Below, one piece after another: positions 27,512 through 38,400 of a stretch of 64,000 bases of DNA. Origin of the DNA: Gottfriedia acidiceleris (GTDB lineage: Bacteria; Bacillota; Bacilli; Bacillales; Bacillaceae_G); the NCBI RefSeq assembly GCF_004138285.1, contig NZ_SCFN01000005.1, positions 310,001 through 374,000 on the forward strand. Reading direction: 5' to 3'. The position numbers were made by a program, and so were the translations under genes. Numbering within the stretch: the first letter of the stretch is position 1; every line of letters begins with the position of its first letter. Below the pieces are notes generated by a model, which had not been told where the DNA came from, ran no database searches, and saw only the letters and a list, made by a program, of their open reading frames with translations.

Positions 27512-28394
27512 AACTGCAAAAAGACATGTTCGTGAAGGACTTCGTAGCTTAAAACGAAATGGTTGGATGACGTTTGCATCGATAAGTGCTGTTGCAGTTA
27601 CATTAATGCTTGTTGGTGTATTTTTAACCGTAATTTTGAATGTTAATCATATTGGAACAACTTTAGAAAAAGACGTTGAAGTACGTGTTTTAGTTGATTT
27701 AACAGCAAACAAAGAGCAACAAGCTACTTTAAAAGAAGAAATCAAAAAATTAGATCATGTAACTACTGTAAAGTTCTCGTCGAAAGACCAAGAGCTAAAC
27801 AATCTAATCAAAAGTATGGGAGAAGATGGGAAAGCATTCCAACTGTTTGAACAGCAAAATCCATTAAATGATACGTATATCGTTAAAACAGATTCTCCAG
27901 AACAAATCGCACCTGTAGCCAAAAAAATTGAAGGCTTAAAATATATTGATGAAGTAATTTATGGTAAAAAACAAGTTCAAAAATTATTTAATGCAGTTTC
28001 AGTAGGTCGTAACATCGGTTTAGTACTGATTTTCGGACTATTATTTACTGCGATGTTCTTAATTTCTAATACTATCAAAATTACGATCATGGCAAGACGA
28101 CGTGAAATTGAGATTATGAGATTAGTAGGGGCAACTAATAACTTTATTCGTTGGCCGTTCTTATTAGAAGGTTTACTGCTAGGTGTGTTAGGTTCAGTTA
28201 TTCCAATCGTTTTACTATTAACTGGCTATAAAGTCATTTATAATATGCTAATGCCAAAATTAGCAGGAACAATGTTTACATTATTACCATTTTCACCGTT
28301 TGTGTACCAGCTATCTGCAATATTAATAGGTATTGGTGCAGTAATCGGGATGTGGGGTTCTGTTATGTCAATTCGTAAGTTTTTACGTAAATAA
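27501..28394 (+). CDS. ftsX: Cell-division ABC transporter permease FtsX
   Basis: A 297-aa permease with four transmembrane helices (about 24-46, 175-195, 222-245, 268-290) and a large extracellular loop between TM1 and TM2 (about 50-170) that contacts the hydrolase or its activator. Signature MARRREIEIMRLVGATNNFIRWPFLLEG precedes TM3. ATG 27501 lies inside the end of ftsE with GAGAGGAGTG upstream. Confidence 0.96.
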   Translation: MKARTAKRHVREGLRSLKRNGWMTFASISAVAVTLMLVGVFLTVILNVNHIGTTLEKDVEVRVLVDLTANKEQQATLKEEIKKLDHVTTVKFSSKDQELNNLIKSMGEDGKAFQLFEQQNPLNDTYIVKTDSPEQIAPVAKKIEGLKYIDEVIYGKKQVQKLFNAVSVGRNIGLVLIFGLLFTAMFLISNTIKITIMARRREIEIMRLVGATNNFIRWPFLLEGLLLGVLGSVIPIVLLLTGYKVIYNMLMPKLAGTMFTLLPFSPFVYQLSAILIGIGAVIGMWGSVMSIRKFLRK

Positions 28395-28447
28395 GATTAA
28401 ATTTTTCATTGATAGTTTTATTGTTTTAATAGTGTAATACGATTGAT

Positions 28448-28506
28448 AAGCTCTAGTTCCCAATTTAACGTCTGTCTGAGTTGATACAGGTACTAGGGCT
28501 TTTCTA
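28448..28506 (+). terminator. Long hairpin between ftsX and the M23 gene
   Basis: AAGCTCTAGT.CC and GG.ACTAGGGCTT arms enclose about 30 nt and are followed by TTTTC. Probably an ftsX terminator or partial attenuator. Confidence 0.6.
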
Positions 28507-28530
28507 TATACATAAAAGGAGGGATCTTAG

Positions 28531-29901
28531 ATGAATAAGAGAAAATCATCGAAAGTAATAACGATTATGTTATGCAGTTCTTTCATCATCGGTGCTATCC
28601 CATCCGTTTCTTTTGCTGAAAGTAAATACCAATCTGAAATTGACCGCATTAAAAAGAAGCGTAGTGAGGTTAAGGATAAGACGGATGCAACAAACAACAA
28701 AATTGCTGATATAAAGCATGACCAGCAAGAAGTTGTTGCGGAGCTTGAAAAACTTGATGCTCGGATGAAACTGACTAAGCAAAAAGTTAACCAAACTGAA
28801 GATGCAGTTAGTGATGGGAAAAAGCAAATTGCAAAACTAAAGGAAGAAATTAAGTTTATTGAAGAACGCATTAAATCTCGTGAAGAATTATTGAAAAACC
28901 GTATGCGTTCTCTTCAAAAAGCTGGTGGTATGGTATCTTATATTGATGTCATTTTAGGTGCTAATAGTTTCGGAGATTTAATTCAACGAATGAGTGCCGT
29001 ACAAATTATAATGAAGGCTGACGAGGACATTATTAAACAGCAAAACTTGGACTTAAAAGAAGTTAGTGCTAAAAAAGATGATTTGACTATAAAGCAAGCA
29101 AAAATCGAAAGAGATTTAGCGAACTTGAAGAGTCTAAATAATCAACTTGCAAGTCAGGTTAGCGAAAAAAACAAATTAATGGCTTCATTAAAAGCTAAAG
29201 AAAGCGAAGCTCATGAAGATGTTTTAAATTTAAAGGAACAAGATCAATTATTAGCAAGTCAGCAGGCTGCAATGCAAAAAGCGCTTGAAATCGCTAAGAA
29301 ACAAGCTGCTGAAAGAGCTGCGGAAGAGGCTAGACGTAAAGCAGAGGCTAAACGTAATGCAGAAGCTGCTGCAAAAAGTAAAAAGCCTTCTACTAGTACA
29401 AACCATTCAAGTGGATCTGGAAGCTCTAGTGGTTCAGGTAATTCTAGTAACTCAGATAGTACCGGTAGTTCTGATAATACACCAACCGTATCTAGTGGCA
29501 ACTTTACAAGACCAGCAAACGGTTATGTCTCTTCTGGATTTGGACAACGTTCATTTGAGGGTGGAGAGTTCCATGAAGGTGTTGATATTGCCTCAGCGGG
29601 AAGTGTACCAGTTGTAGCAGCAGGTGATGGGGTTGTAATTCGTGCTTATGTTTCATCTACTTATGGTAATTGTGTATTTATTACACATAACATTGATGGA
29701 CAAGTATGGACGACCGTATATGCTCACTTAGCTAGTTTTAATGTATCAACTGGACAAACTGTTTCAAAAGGTATGAAAATTGGTTATATGGGAAGTACAG
29801 GTCATTCTACTGGACAACATTTACACTTTGAATTACATAAAGGTGAATGGAATTATGCTAAATCAAATGCAGTAGATCCTATGAAATATATAAATTTTTA
29901 A
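28531..29901 (+). CDS. EnvC/PcsB-like murein hydrolase or activator with M23 domain
   Basis: A 456-aa exported protein: signal peptide about 1-29 (ends SFAES), long coiled coil (about 32-270) in two segments as in EnvC/PcsB, an Ala/Lys/Glu-rich stretch, a Ser/Gly linker (about 290-325) and a C-terminal LytM (M23) domain (about 335-456). Zinc ligands are visible: His and Asp in HEGVDIAS and the HLHFELH motif, so it may be catalytically active, unlike degenerate EnvC. Directly downstream of ftsEX, it is the likely hydrolase partner gated by FtsEX, where B. subtilis uses CwlO encoded elsewhere. AAAGGAGGG ribosome site. Confidence 0.9.
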   Translation: MNKRKSSKVITIMLCSSFIIGAIPSVSFAESKYQSEIDRIKKKRSEVKDKTDATNNKIADIKHDQQEVVAELEKLDARMKLTKQKVNQTEDAVSDGKKQIAKLKEEIKFIEERIKSREELLKNRMRSLQKAGGMVSYIDVILGANSFGDLIQRMSAVQIIMKADEDIIKQQNLDLKEVSAKKDDLTIKQAKIERDLANLKSLNNQLASQVSEKNKLMASLKAKESEAHEDVLNLKEQDQLLASQQAAMQKALEIAKKQAAERAAEEARRKAEAKRNAEAAAKSKKPSTSTNHSSGSGSSSGSGNSSNSDSTGSSDNTPTVSSGNFTRPANGYVSSGFGQRSFEGGEFHEGVDIASAGSVPVVAAGDGVVIRAYVSSTYGNCVFITHNIDGQVWTTVYAHLASFNVSTGQTVSKGMKIGYMGSTGHSTGQHLHFELHKGEWNYAKSNAVDPMKYINF

Positions 29902-29910
29902 TTTACTAAC

Positions 29911-29943
29911 AACCTATCCTACAATATTGGGATAGGTTTTTTC
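29911..29943 (+). terminator. Terminator after M23 gene
   Basis: AACCTATCC / GGGATAGGTTTTTT stem-loop. Confidence 0.9.
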
Positions 29944-29994
29944 TTTATTTTGCTATTTTTAGAATATTGAACCATCGTAAATATGATTGCTAGT

Positions 29995-30009
29995 TTATAA
30001 TAATTATAA
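29995..30009 (+). promoter_or_regulatory. PerR box upstream of catalase
   Basis: TTATAATAATTATAA is a perfect match to the PerR consensus TTATAATNATTATAA. A promoter -10 TATAAT is at 30045-30050, so the box lies just upstream of or over the -35 region. PerR derepresses katA under peroxide. Confidence 0.85.
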
Positions 30010-30060
30010 TTTGATATTGATTTTCATTACGAGTTAGACTATTATATAATTATTAATAGA

Positions 30061-30075
30061 TTATAATAATTCTAA
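30061..30075 (+). promoter_or_regulatory. Second PerR-like box
   Basis: TTATAATAATTCTAA, one mismatch to the PerR consensus, positioned just downstream of the predicted transcription start and before the ribosome site. Confidence 0.7.
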
Positions 30076-30090
30076 TTAAGGAGAAATGAT

Positions 30091-31554
30091 ATGACAAATA
30101 ACCGATTAACAACAAATCAAGGCGTGCCAATTGGAGATAATCAAAATTCACTTACAGCGGGACGTAGAGGTCCAACTTTATTAGAGGATTATCAATTAAT
30201 TGAAAAACTAGCTCATTTTGATCGTGAAAGAGTACCTGAGCGTGTTGTGCATGCACGTGGAGCTGGAGCACATGGTGTTTTCATAACTAAAAATAGTATG
30301 AAAAAATATACGAAAGCTAAGTTTTTACAAGATGCCGGAACAGAAACACCAGTATTTGCTCGTTTCTCAACAGTTATTCATGGATTACATTCTCCTGAAA
30401 CATTACGTGATCCTCGAGGATTTGCTGTAAAATTCTATACTGAAGATGGCAACTATGATTTTGTAGGTAATAATCTTCCTACATTCTTTATTCGTGATGC
30501 AATGAAATTTCCCGATATGGTTCATTCATTAAAGCCGGATCCTAGGACTAATCTACAAACACCTAACAGATATTGGGATTTTATGTCTCTAACACCTGAG
30601 TCAACAAATATGTTATTACATGTATTTTCTGATGAAGGTATTCCAGCGAACTATCGTCAAATGAGAGGTTCAAGTGTTCACGCATATAAATGGATAAATG
30701 AATACGGTAATACTGTTTATATAAAACTTCGTTGGGTACCAAAGCAAGGAATTGAAAACCTTTCAATGGAAGAAGCAAGTGAAGTTCAAGGTAACGATTT
30801 TAACCATGCAAGCCGAGATTTATATGATTCAATTGAAAACGGAGATTTCCCAGAATGGGACTTATATGTTCAAGTATTAGATCCAGCAGATATGGATGGT
30901 TTCAACTTTGATCCATTAGACCCTACAAAAGATTGGTTTGAAGATGTGATTCCTCGACAATTTGTTGGAACGATGGTACTTAATCGAAACCCTGAAAATG
31001 TATTTGCAGAAACTGAATCAGTTGGATTTAATCCAGGTGTGTTAGTTCCTGGTATGTTACCATCTGAAGATAAGTTACTACAAGGAAGATTATTCTCTTA
31101 TTCAGATACTCAAAGATATCGTATTGGGGCAAATTATTTACAACTTCCAATTAACTGTCCTTTTGCGAAAGTAGCGAATGGTCAGCGTGATGGTCATATG
31201 CCTTTTAGTCAGCAAACACATCAAATTAACTTTGAGCCAAATAGCTACTCGGATACGCCAAAAGAGGATACAGATTATGTTGAAGTAGTTCAGCCATTAA
31301 GTGGTGTTTCCGAGCGCAAAAAAATAGAAAAAACCAATGACTTCGGCCAAGCGGGAGAAGTGTGGAATAGATATAGTAAAGCGGAGCAGGATGCTGTTAT
31401 TAAAAATATTAGTGCAGATCTAGCAGATGTAGATGAAAAAATTAAGCTTCGTGCAGTTTGTAACTTCTATCGTGCAGATGCTAAATTAGGTGAGAGACTT
31501 GCGAGTAAATTAGGTATTAATTTAACGCCATACTTACAGCATCTACCAAAATAA
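30091..31554 (+). CDS. katA: Heme catalase KatA (clade 3)
   Basis: A 487-aa monofunctional small-subunit catalase. Catalytic His in RVVHARGAGAHG, the Asn in FVGNNLPTFFIRD, and proximal heme Tyr in RLFSYSDTQRYRIG are present. Breaks hydrogen peroxide down to water and oxygen in the cytoplasm. AAGGAG ribosome site 8 nt before ATG. Its insertion between the ftsEX/M23 block and ctpB is unlike B. subtilis. Regulation by PerR is supported by two upstream boxes. Confidence 0.97.
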   Translation: MTNNRLTTNQGVPIGDNQNSLTAGRRGPTLLEDYQLIEKLAHFDRERVPERVVHARGAGAHGVFITKNSMKKYTKAKFLQDAGTETPVFARFSTVIHGLHSPETLRDPRGFAVKFYTEDGNYDFVGNNLPTFFIRDAMKFPDMVHSLKPDPRTNLQTPNRYWDFMSLTPESTNMLLHVFSDEGIPANYRQMRGSSVHAYKWINEYGNTVYIKLRWVPKQGIENLSMEEASEVQGNDFNHASRDLYDSIENGDFPEWDLYVQVLDPADMDGFNFDPLDPTKDWFEDVIPRQFVGTMVLNRNPENVFAETESVGFNPGVLVPGMLPSEDKLLQGRLFSYSDTQRYRIGANYLQLPINCPFAKVANGQRDGHMPFSQQTHQINFEPNSYSDTPKEDTDYVEVVQPLSGVSERKKIEKTNDFGQAGEVWNRYSKAEQDAVIKNISADLADVDEKIKLRAVCNFYRADAKLGERLASKLGINLTPYLQHLPK

Positions 31555-31641
31555 ATTAAACTCTTCTAATAAAAATTTATTAAATCGTGTTCTACTTGCA
31601 AACATAAGTGATACAGGCTTATCATATAATAGAACAGAAAT

Positions 31642-31669
31642 AGCATCGCACGTCTGTGTGATGCTTTTT
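31642..31669 (+). terminator. Terminator-like hairpin before ctpB
   Basis: AGCATC.CAC / GTGATGC with a TTTTT tail; probably ends katA transcription. Confidence 0.6.
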
Positions 31670-31732
31670 CAGGTACATACACTATTTAATAGATTGGTAC
31701 GTTCTTAATGAACGAAAAATAGGAGGTTCTGT

Positions 31733-33166
31733 ATGAATCGTAAAACAACGGCGCTACTTGCAACAGCAACATTTGTTGTTGGTATGGGGGTAGGTACATT
31801 TGCATTTAATGATGGTACAAGTACAATCGTTTCGAAATTCTCTGAGAGTAAAGAAGTAAAGGCTTCTGAAGATGAAAATATTGCTAAAATACAAAAAGCT
31901 TACGAAATTATTGCAAATCAATATGTGAAAAAGATTGATCCTGATAAATTAACTGAAGGTGCAATCCAAGGGATGGTAACAACTTTAGATGATCCGTTTT
32001 CTACTTATATGGATGGAAAGACAGCTAAACAATTCCATGAATCCTTAGGTTCATCATTCCAAGGAATTGGAGCGGAAGTTTCTAAAGATGGTGAAAAACT
32101 AATTATTGTATCTCCAATTAAGAACTCTCCTGCGGAAAAGGCTGGTCTGAAACCAAAGGATGAAATTTTATCAGTTGATGGTAAGAGTGTAAAAGGTTTA
32201 TCTCAATATGATGCGGTGTTAAAAATCCGTGGTAAAAAAGGAACAAATGTTACGATTGAAGTACAACGTCCAGGAGTTCCGGATCCAATTAAATTTACAA
32301 TTAAACGCGATGATATTCCAATGTATACAGTATTTAGTTCAGTGAAAGACGTAAACAACGAAAAAATTGGTTATATTCATATTACCTCATTTAATGAAAA
32401 AACAGCTGACGAGTTTAAGAAAGAATTGAAAAAGCTAGAGGATCAAAATATCCAAGGTTTAACAATTGATGTTCGAGGAAATCCTGGCGGGTACTTACAA
32501 GCTGTAGAAGGCGTTTTAGAAGAATTAGTTGTAAAAAGTGAGCCATACTTACAAGTTGAAAATAGAAATGGCCAACGTGAAAAGTATTATACTAAATTAA
32601 ATAAAGCGAAACCATATCCAATTGATGTATTAATTGATAAAGGAAGTGCATCTGCGGCTGAAATTTTAGCAGCGGCATTAAGTGAAGCAGGACATTATGA
32701 ATTAATTGGGGAAAAATCTTATGGTAAAGGTACTGTACAGTCTACATTAGACTTCAAAGATGGAAGCAATATTAAGTTAACACAATTTAAATGGTTAACT
32801 CCAGATGGTACCTGGATTCACAAAAAAGGTATTAAACCAGATGTTGCTGTGAAACAACCTGATTATTTCTACGCTACACCAATAGATAAAAAGAAAACAT
32901 TTAAATTCGATGACAATGATGAAAATATTAAACAAGCGCAAATCATGTTAAAAGGTTTAGGATACGACCCAGGCCGTAAAGATGGATATTTCAGCAAGCA
33001 AACAGAGACAGCAGTTAAGAACTATCAAAAAGCTGTTGGAATTACTGTTAACGGTGAGATTGATCCTCTAACATCAGAAAAACTTGAATCATCATTAATT
33101 GATAAAATTAAAGATGAAAAGAATGATCTTCAGTTAGAAAAAGCTTTAGATATGGTAGCTCAATAA
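31733..33166 (+). CDS. ctpB: Carboxy-terminal processing serine protease CtpB
   Basis: A 477-aa S41 protease: N-terminal membrane/signal segment (about 5-28), PDZ domain (about 100-185, with SPIKNSPAEKAGLKPKDEILSVDGKSV), S41 protease core with nucleophile Ser in DKGSASAAEILAAAL and Lys in GEKSYGKGTVQ, and a C-terminal peptidoglycan-binding domain (about 395-460). In B. subtilis CtpB cleaves SpoIVFA to activate pro-sigma-K processing during sporulation. AGGAGG ribosome site 6 nt before ATG. Neighbour minJ as in B. subtilis. Confidence 0.93.
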   Translation: MNRKTTALLATATFVVGMGVGTFAFNDGTSTIVSKFSESKEVKASEDENIAKIQKAYEIIANQYVKKIDPDKLTEGAIQGMVTTLDDPFSTYMDGKTAKQFHESLGSSFQGIGAEVSKDGEKLIIVSPIKNSPAEKAGLKPKDEILSVDGKSVKGLSQYDAVLKIRGKKGTNVTIEVQRPGVPDPIKFTIKRDDIPMYTVFSSVKDVNNEKIGYIHITSFNEKTADEFKKELKKLEDQNIQGLTIDVRGNPGGYLQAVEGVLEELVVKSEPYLQVENRNGQREKYYTKLNKAKPYPIDVLIDKGSASAAEILAAALSEAGHYELIGEKSYGKGTVQSTLDFKDGSNIKLTQFKWLTPDGTWIHKKGIKPDVAVKQPDYFYATPIDKKKTFKFDDNDENIKQAQIMLKGLGYDPGRKDGYFSKQTETAVKNYQKAVGITVNGEIDPLTSEKLESSLIDKIKDEKNDLQLEKALDMVAQ

Positions 33167-33172
33167 TACTAC

Positions 33173-33208
33173 ACAAAGAGGACAATTTTGTATTGTCCTC
33201 TTTGTATA
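33173..33208 (+). terminator. Terminator after ctpB
   Basis: Perfect 14-bp stem ACAAAGAGGACAAT / ATTGTCCTCTTTGT with a 5-nt loop. Confidence 0.85.
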
Positions 33209-33319
33209 GTAAAGTCCAGTCTTAGAGGATGAAATTTATTTCGTCCTCATTTGACATAATTCCCGGGAAATAGATTTGAAATTACAATCCATGCAGGAGT
33301 TTTAGTTTAGTATGTCGAA

Positions 33320-33350
33320 AGTACACTTTATGGAGAAGTGTGCTTTTTTT
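33320..33350 (+). terminator. Second terminator before minJ
   Basis: AGTACACTT / AAGTGTGCT stem followed by TTTTTTT. There is no recognizable gene between the two terminators. Confidence 0.75.
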
Positions 33351-33441
33351 ATTGCTTTGTAGCATATTCTCTTTGAAAAAACATCAATAAACCGATAACA
33401 TAAGTATATCAATCTATTATATAAAAAAGGTGGTGAATGTT

Positions 33442-34635
33442 ATGTGGTCAAATTTATTATCTGAACTTTTAGTTGGATTAGGTAAGCTATTTTTAAATCC
33501 ATTTACTTATATATTTTTCATCGCATCAATTTTCTGTGGCAATTTACGTGTAAAACGAGAACGTAAGCATTTTTCGGTTCGAAATTTTAATGTAACGTTC
33601 GAGTGGAAAACTTCACTATGGTATGGATTAATGATTGGATTAATTCTTTCAGTTATAACATTGGTAGCTGGAATTAGCATTCCGATTGAAATGGTTTATT
33701 TACTAAGTGTATTAACGATTATTTGTGCACTAATTTTACAATTCAGATGGATGTCTCCTGCTTATCTTTTTGGACTAGCATTAGTAGCTCTGCCATTACT
33801 AAATAGAGGGCAAGATTCAGTTCCTTTTTTGAAAAACTTTATTCCTAATGATCTGAATGCTATGCTTCCTGCTATAACGATTCTATTGGCTTTACTTTTA
33901 TTGGCTGAAGGAATTTTAGTTCAACGTAATGCTGCAAATCATACAACTCCTTTATTTATTGAGAGTAAACGTGGAAAAAGAGTAGGGGCACATGAGGCAA
34001 ATAGATTATGGATGGTGCCATTATTCTTATTAATACCAAGTGGTTCGATAACTAGTGACTATTCATGGTGGCCTACACTTGCTTTAGGTGATAGTGGGTA
34101 TTCTATTCTTTGTGTACCATTTGGAATTGGGTTTTACCAGTTAATTCAAGGAATGCTACCAAAGGAATCAATTAAGCTTGTCGGTAAACAAATAGTAGCT
34201 TTAGCAATTATAGTTTTTGTAGGTGGAATATTAAGTTCTTTTATTGGTTTTGTAGCATTTATAGCTGTAGCAATTGCAGTAGTGGGACGAGAAGCTATAA
34301 ACTATATTCATAAAAATAAAGATATTAATACACCATCATACTTTACAGTTAAATCAACTGGACTAATTGTTTTAGGGATATTACCAAACTCTGTAGCAGA
34401 TAAAATGAACATTAAAGTAGGCGAAAGCATCACAAAAGTAAATGGACAAAATGTAACTACTGTTAATGAGTTTTATGAAGCACTCCAAATTAATCGTGCG
34501 TACTGTAAATTAGAAGTAGTTGATTTGAATTCTGAAATCCGTATAACTCAATCTTCAGTCTATGAAGGTGAACACCATGAGTTAGGATTTTTATTCCCAG
34601 AAGAAGAATCTAAATATAGTGGACAGGTTGGATAA
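33442..34635 (+). CDS. minJ: PDZ-domain membrane protein MinJ-like
   Basis: About 397 aa with roughly seven to eight transmembrane helices over residues 5-275 and a C-terminal PDZ domain (about 295-375; TGLIVLGILPNSVADKMNIKVGESITKVNGQNV). MinJ bridges DivIVA and MinD to position division inhibitors at poles and septa. The location downstream of ctpB matches B. subtilis, though swrA is absent from the interval. ATG 33442 follows GGTGGTGA by 6-7 nt and is preferred over GTG 33430. Confidence 0.85.
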   Translation: MWSNLLSELLVGLGKLFLNPFTYIFFIASIFCGNLRVKRERKHFSVRNFNVTFEWKTSLWYGLMIGLILSVITLVAGISIPIEMVYLLSVLTIICALILQFRWMSPAYLFGLALVALPLLNRGQDSVPFLKNFIPNDLNAMLPAITILLALLLLAEGILVQRNAANHTTPLFIESKRGKRVGAHEANRLWMVPLFLLIPSGSITSDYSWWPTLALGDSGYSILCVPFGIGFYQLIQGMLPKESIKLVGKQIVALAIIVFVGGILSSFIGFVAFIAVAIAVVGREAINYIHKNKDINTPSYFTVKSTGLIVLGILPNSVADKMNIKVGESITKVNGQNVTTVNEFYEALQINRAYCKLEVVDLNSEIRITQSSVYEGEHHELGFLFPEEESKYSGQVG

Positions 34636-35416
34636 TGTGATGTAGAAATAGTTTTATAATCATGAATTTGAATAAGGTGAAAATCCAGAACAACAACATA
34701 TTGTATATTTGTCTAGATTATTTTCCAATCTTACTAATGTAATTTCATTTTTAAATAGTTGAAGAAATTATTTACACGGTAGCAGAACAGTGAAATCGAC
34801 TGAATAGTCGATTTTTTTTTTTATGTGCCAAGATGAAGCAGAAAAATGTAGTAAGACTAATTTAATATTAATTGTGAGAAAAAGAAATTTCTTAAAGTCA
34901 GAAAGAGTCTAATACTACCAGTTGTACAAAAAACATCTAGAATAAGCGTTGTTATGTGAATGTTTACATACTATTAATAATTAAACACTGAGGTTAAACT
35001 TTATTTCACATAGGAAATAGAAAAAATAACATTATCTTCAGTGGTTTATTAAACGGTCGTCATGCATAACGAAAGATGTATTCGAATAAATAAACAATTT
35101 CTGTTCCACTTATATCCCTAAAAGAACTCTAGTTGATTCGTTACCATCTAAGCTTAAGATATAAAGATTTTTTCATATTCTTAATCATCTAACTCGAACG
35201 CTAAAATATACTAAAAGGTTTAGTAAAGACTGAAGCTTTTTTTATTTTTATTTTCAAAACTGGTGATTTAGATTAAATTTTTTTAAAAATTATTAGAATA
35301 ATATTTAAATTGACACAATTTTCTAAATGATAAAAACTCATAAATAGTATCTATACTAAAAAGTAGCAGTATATTGTTTCTATTTTTTAAGTTACTAATT
35401 TTAGGAGGTTAGAAGA
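34636..35416. other. minJ–protease intergenic region
   Basis: A 781-bp AT-rich gap with no supportable gene. It holds one good terminator (34793-34822) and a weak hairpin near 35216-35243. TTGACA at 35310-35315 is followed by CAATTTTCTAAATG, resembling the motif before the second protease. GGAGG at 35404-35408 is the ribosome site of the first protease. Confidence 0.5.
34793..34822 (+). terminator. Terminator downstream of minJ
   Basis: AAATCGACT / AGTCGATTT stem with a GAAT-type loop and a run of T; about 160 nt after the minJ stop codon. Confidence 0.8.
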
Positions 35417-38400
35417 TTGAAAAGAAAGCTTTTTAAAGGGATGTTATCAGTTTTATTAGCTAGTTCCGTTGTGGCAGTTGGAAGTACTCCATCTCAGGAT
35501 TATAAAAGGATGGTATATGCAGAGACAGAATCAAAGATTGAACAGTTTTTAAGTAAGTTGACGCCTGAGCAAAGAAAAGCACTTCAAGATTTAACGAAAT
35601 CAGGTAAACCAGAAATTAGAGTATCCGATGATACTGACTTAAATAGTACAAAAGAGGTTTCAGTTATTGTTGAGTTTAAACAGAATACAGCAAACACTGC
35701 TATGTTGCTAGAACAATTAAAAGGTAATTCATTAGAATTAGAAGATGCGAAAAGAAAAGTAGACGATTCACATGATAAATTTAAAAAAGATTTAGATCAA
35801 TTAAATATAAAACATAAAGTTAAGACAACATTTAAAGAGACATTCAATGGTGTTGCTATGACATTACCTGCGAATCAAGTACAAAGTCTACTACAATCTG
35901 ATGTTGTAAATGCTGTTTATGAAAACAATAAAGTTCAATTAATCGAACCAACTACACCCCTTTCAAAAACAAGCACATCAGCATATAGTGGAAAAACACC
36001 TCAAGAAATAATGGGAGTGGATAAGCTTCATCATGAAGGAGTAAAGGGGCAAGGTATTAAAGTAGGTGTTCTGGATACAGGGATTGATTATAATCATCCT
36101 GATTTAAAAGAGGCTTACAAAGGTGGCTACGATTTTGTTGATGAAGATCCTGATCCGATGGAAACGACCATTAAAGATTGGAAAGCTTCTGGACAACCTG
36201 AGTATGTAGCAGGACGTGCTTATTATACGGCGCATGGGACACATGTATCTGGGATTATAGCTGGAAGTGGTAAAGCCAGTTCACAGTATGCAATGGAAGG
36301 AATAGCCCCAGGTGCTAATCTATATATGTATAGGGTACTAGGTCCATATGGAAGTGGTACGACTGAAGATATTTTAGAGGGTATAGAAAGAGCGGTTAAT
36401 GATAAAATGGACGTTATTAACATGTCTCTAGGAGCAGATTACAATGATCCTTATTCCCCTTTGGCAATCGCAATAAATAACGCAGTATTATCAGGCGTTA
36501 CATGTGTACTCGCTGCTGGAAATGCAGGTTCAGCTATGTATACTGTCGGTTCACCTGCCGCGTCTGCACTCGCAATTACTGTTGGTTCAAGTAATACAGA
36601 AGTTGCTGAATACAATTATATTGGAACATTCAAAAGTAATAGTTCAGTAGTAGATTCAGAGATTCGGTATTCCACAAATGGTTTTGGACAAGATCCAAGT
36701 AGATTATTAGGGAAAACATTTGAAATTGTTGATCTTGGTCAAGGACTAGAATCTGATTATAGTAACAAAAACGTCGAAGGAAAAATTGTTCTTGTTTCGA
36801 CTGGAACGACTCAAACGAATCAAAAAGTAATGTTAGCTAAACAACATGGAGCATCGGCTATATTTCTTTATAGTAATTCACCCGGTTTTATAGCAGATAA
36901 ATTTCCGGTGACAATTGAAAATACATATACCTATATCTTAAGTGGTCAGCAAGCATTAGCGTTTAAAGAAATGTTAAAAAATGAAACAGCGACCTACACG
37001 TTTTCAAAACTTCAAAAGAATGTACAGTATAAAGAGGATGATCTTTCCTTTTTTAGCTCACGTGGACCAGCTTCAATAACTTATGATATTAAGCCAGAAG
37101 TGACAGCACCAGGATACAATATTATGTCAACGGTTCCTTCCTATTTATATGGTGAAAAATATGATGGGCAGTATCAATATGGGTATGCACAGTTTTCAGG
37201 TACATCTATGGCGTCACCACAAGTTGCAGGGGTAGCAGCACTATTACTTGGTAAAAACCATAAAGCAACACCAGCTGAAATTAAAACGACTTTAATGAAT
37301 ACAGCTGATGAAATGATAGGTAATTATAGTGTCTATGAAATTGGATCAGGTCGTGTAGATGCATATGAGGCATTTCATTCACAAGTATCGTTCCAAGTAC
37401 AAGATAAGACATTGAATTTATCAAATAATACATCAGAAGAAGTGGACGATTTAACTGGTGCATTAAGTTTTGGTTCTTTATATACAAATGGAGAAGAGGC
37501 ACAGGATCAACGAAAGATTCTTATCGAAAATAAAAGCTCTCATGATAAGACTTTTGATATTTCTGTAAGCTATAAAACTGTTCGGAATTCTTTAGACGCT
37601 GTTTCAAATGGAATTGAATTAAAGACAAAACAGTCAATTCAAGTAGAACAAAAAAGTAAAGAAAAAATGGTAGCGGAAATTCATATTCCTACGACTGCTA
37701 AGTACGGTATGTATGAAGGGTACATCAATTTTACAAACCGAAATAATCCTGATGAAATTTACCAAATCCCATTTGGTGTTCGGAAAGTGAAAGAGGGTGT
37801 TGAATATTTAAACGTGAGTTCAAGTGTTACAACCCTAAATAACGGAGTAGTAAACAATTCAAACTATTCACTGGTTAATTTTAAATTAAATTCTCATATA
37901 CGTTATCTAGATATTTTCTTAGCAGATGAAAATTCTCAAGATATTGGATATATTGGCAATTACGATGGTATAGGTATGCCTGAAAATGCCGATGTAAGGG
38001 TAACTGCTTTTAGTGGAGAGTATTATCCAATTGGAATTACGACTGATCAATTAGCAAATATTGAACCTACACAAGTTAAACCTGGTACCTATAAGTTAAA
38101 GTTTGTCTTTACGGATGTCAGAGGGAAAAAAATGATGGTTGAAAAACCAATTTTAGTAGATAATACTAGTCCTAAAATGTCTTCAAATTTAGCTGATGGA
38201 GTAGTTGAATTGGACCCGAATAATTCCAATATCGAAATCAATGGTAATGTAATGGACCAAGGTATCTTAGATTTAAGAGCGGTAGGTACAAATCTGACAC
38301 AAGGGAATAACAAGGTATATGTACGATACAATAATAATTTTCCATCGTCACAGTCAATTAACACAGAAGGTAATTTCACTTATAAAGGTTTCTTTCCAAG

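Noticed and set aside
35317-35332. CodY-like box AATTTTCTAAATGAT before the first protease
   Set aside because: About four mismatches to AATTTTCWGAAAATT; too weak to call in such AT-rich DNA.
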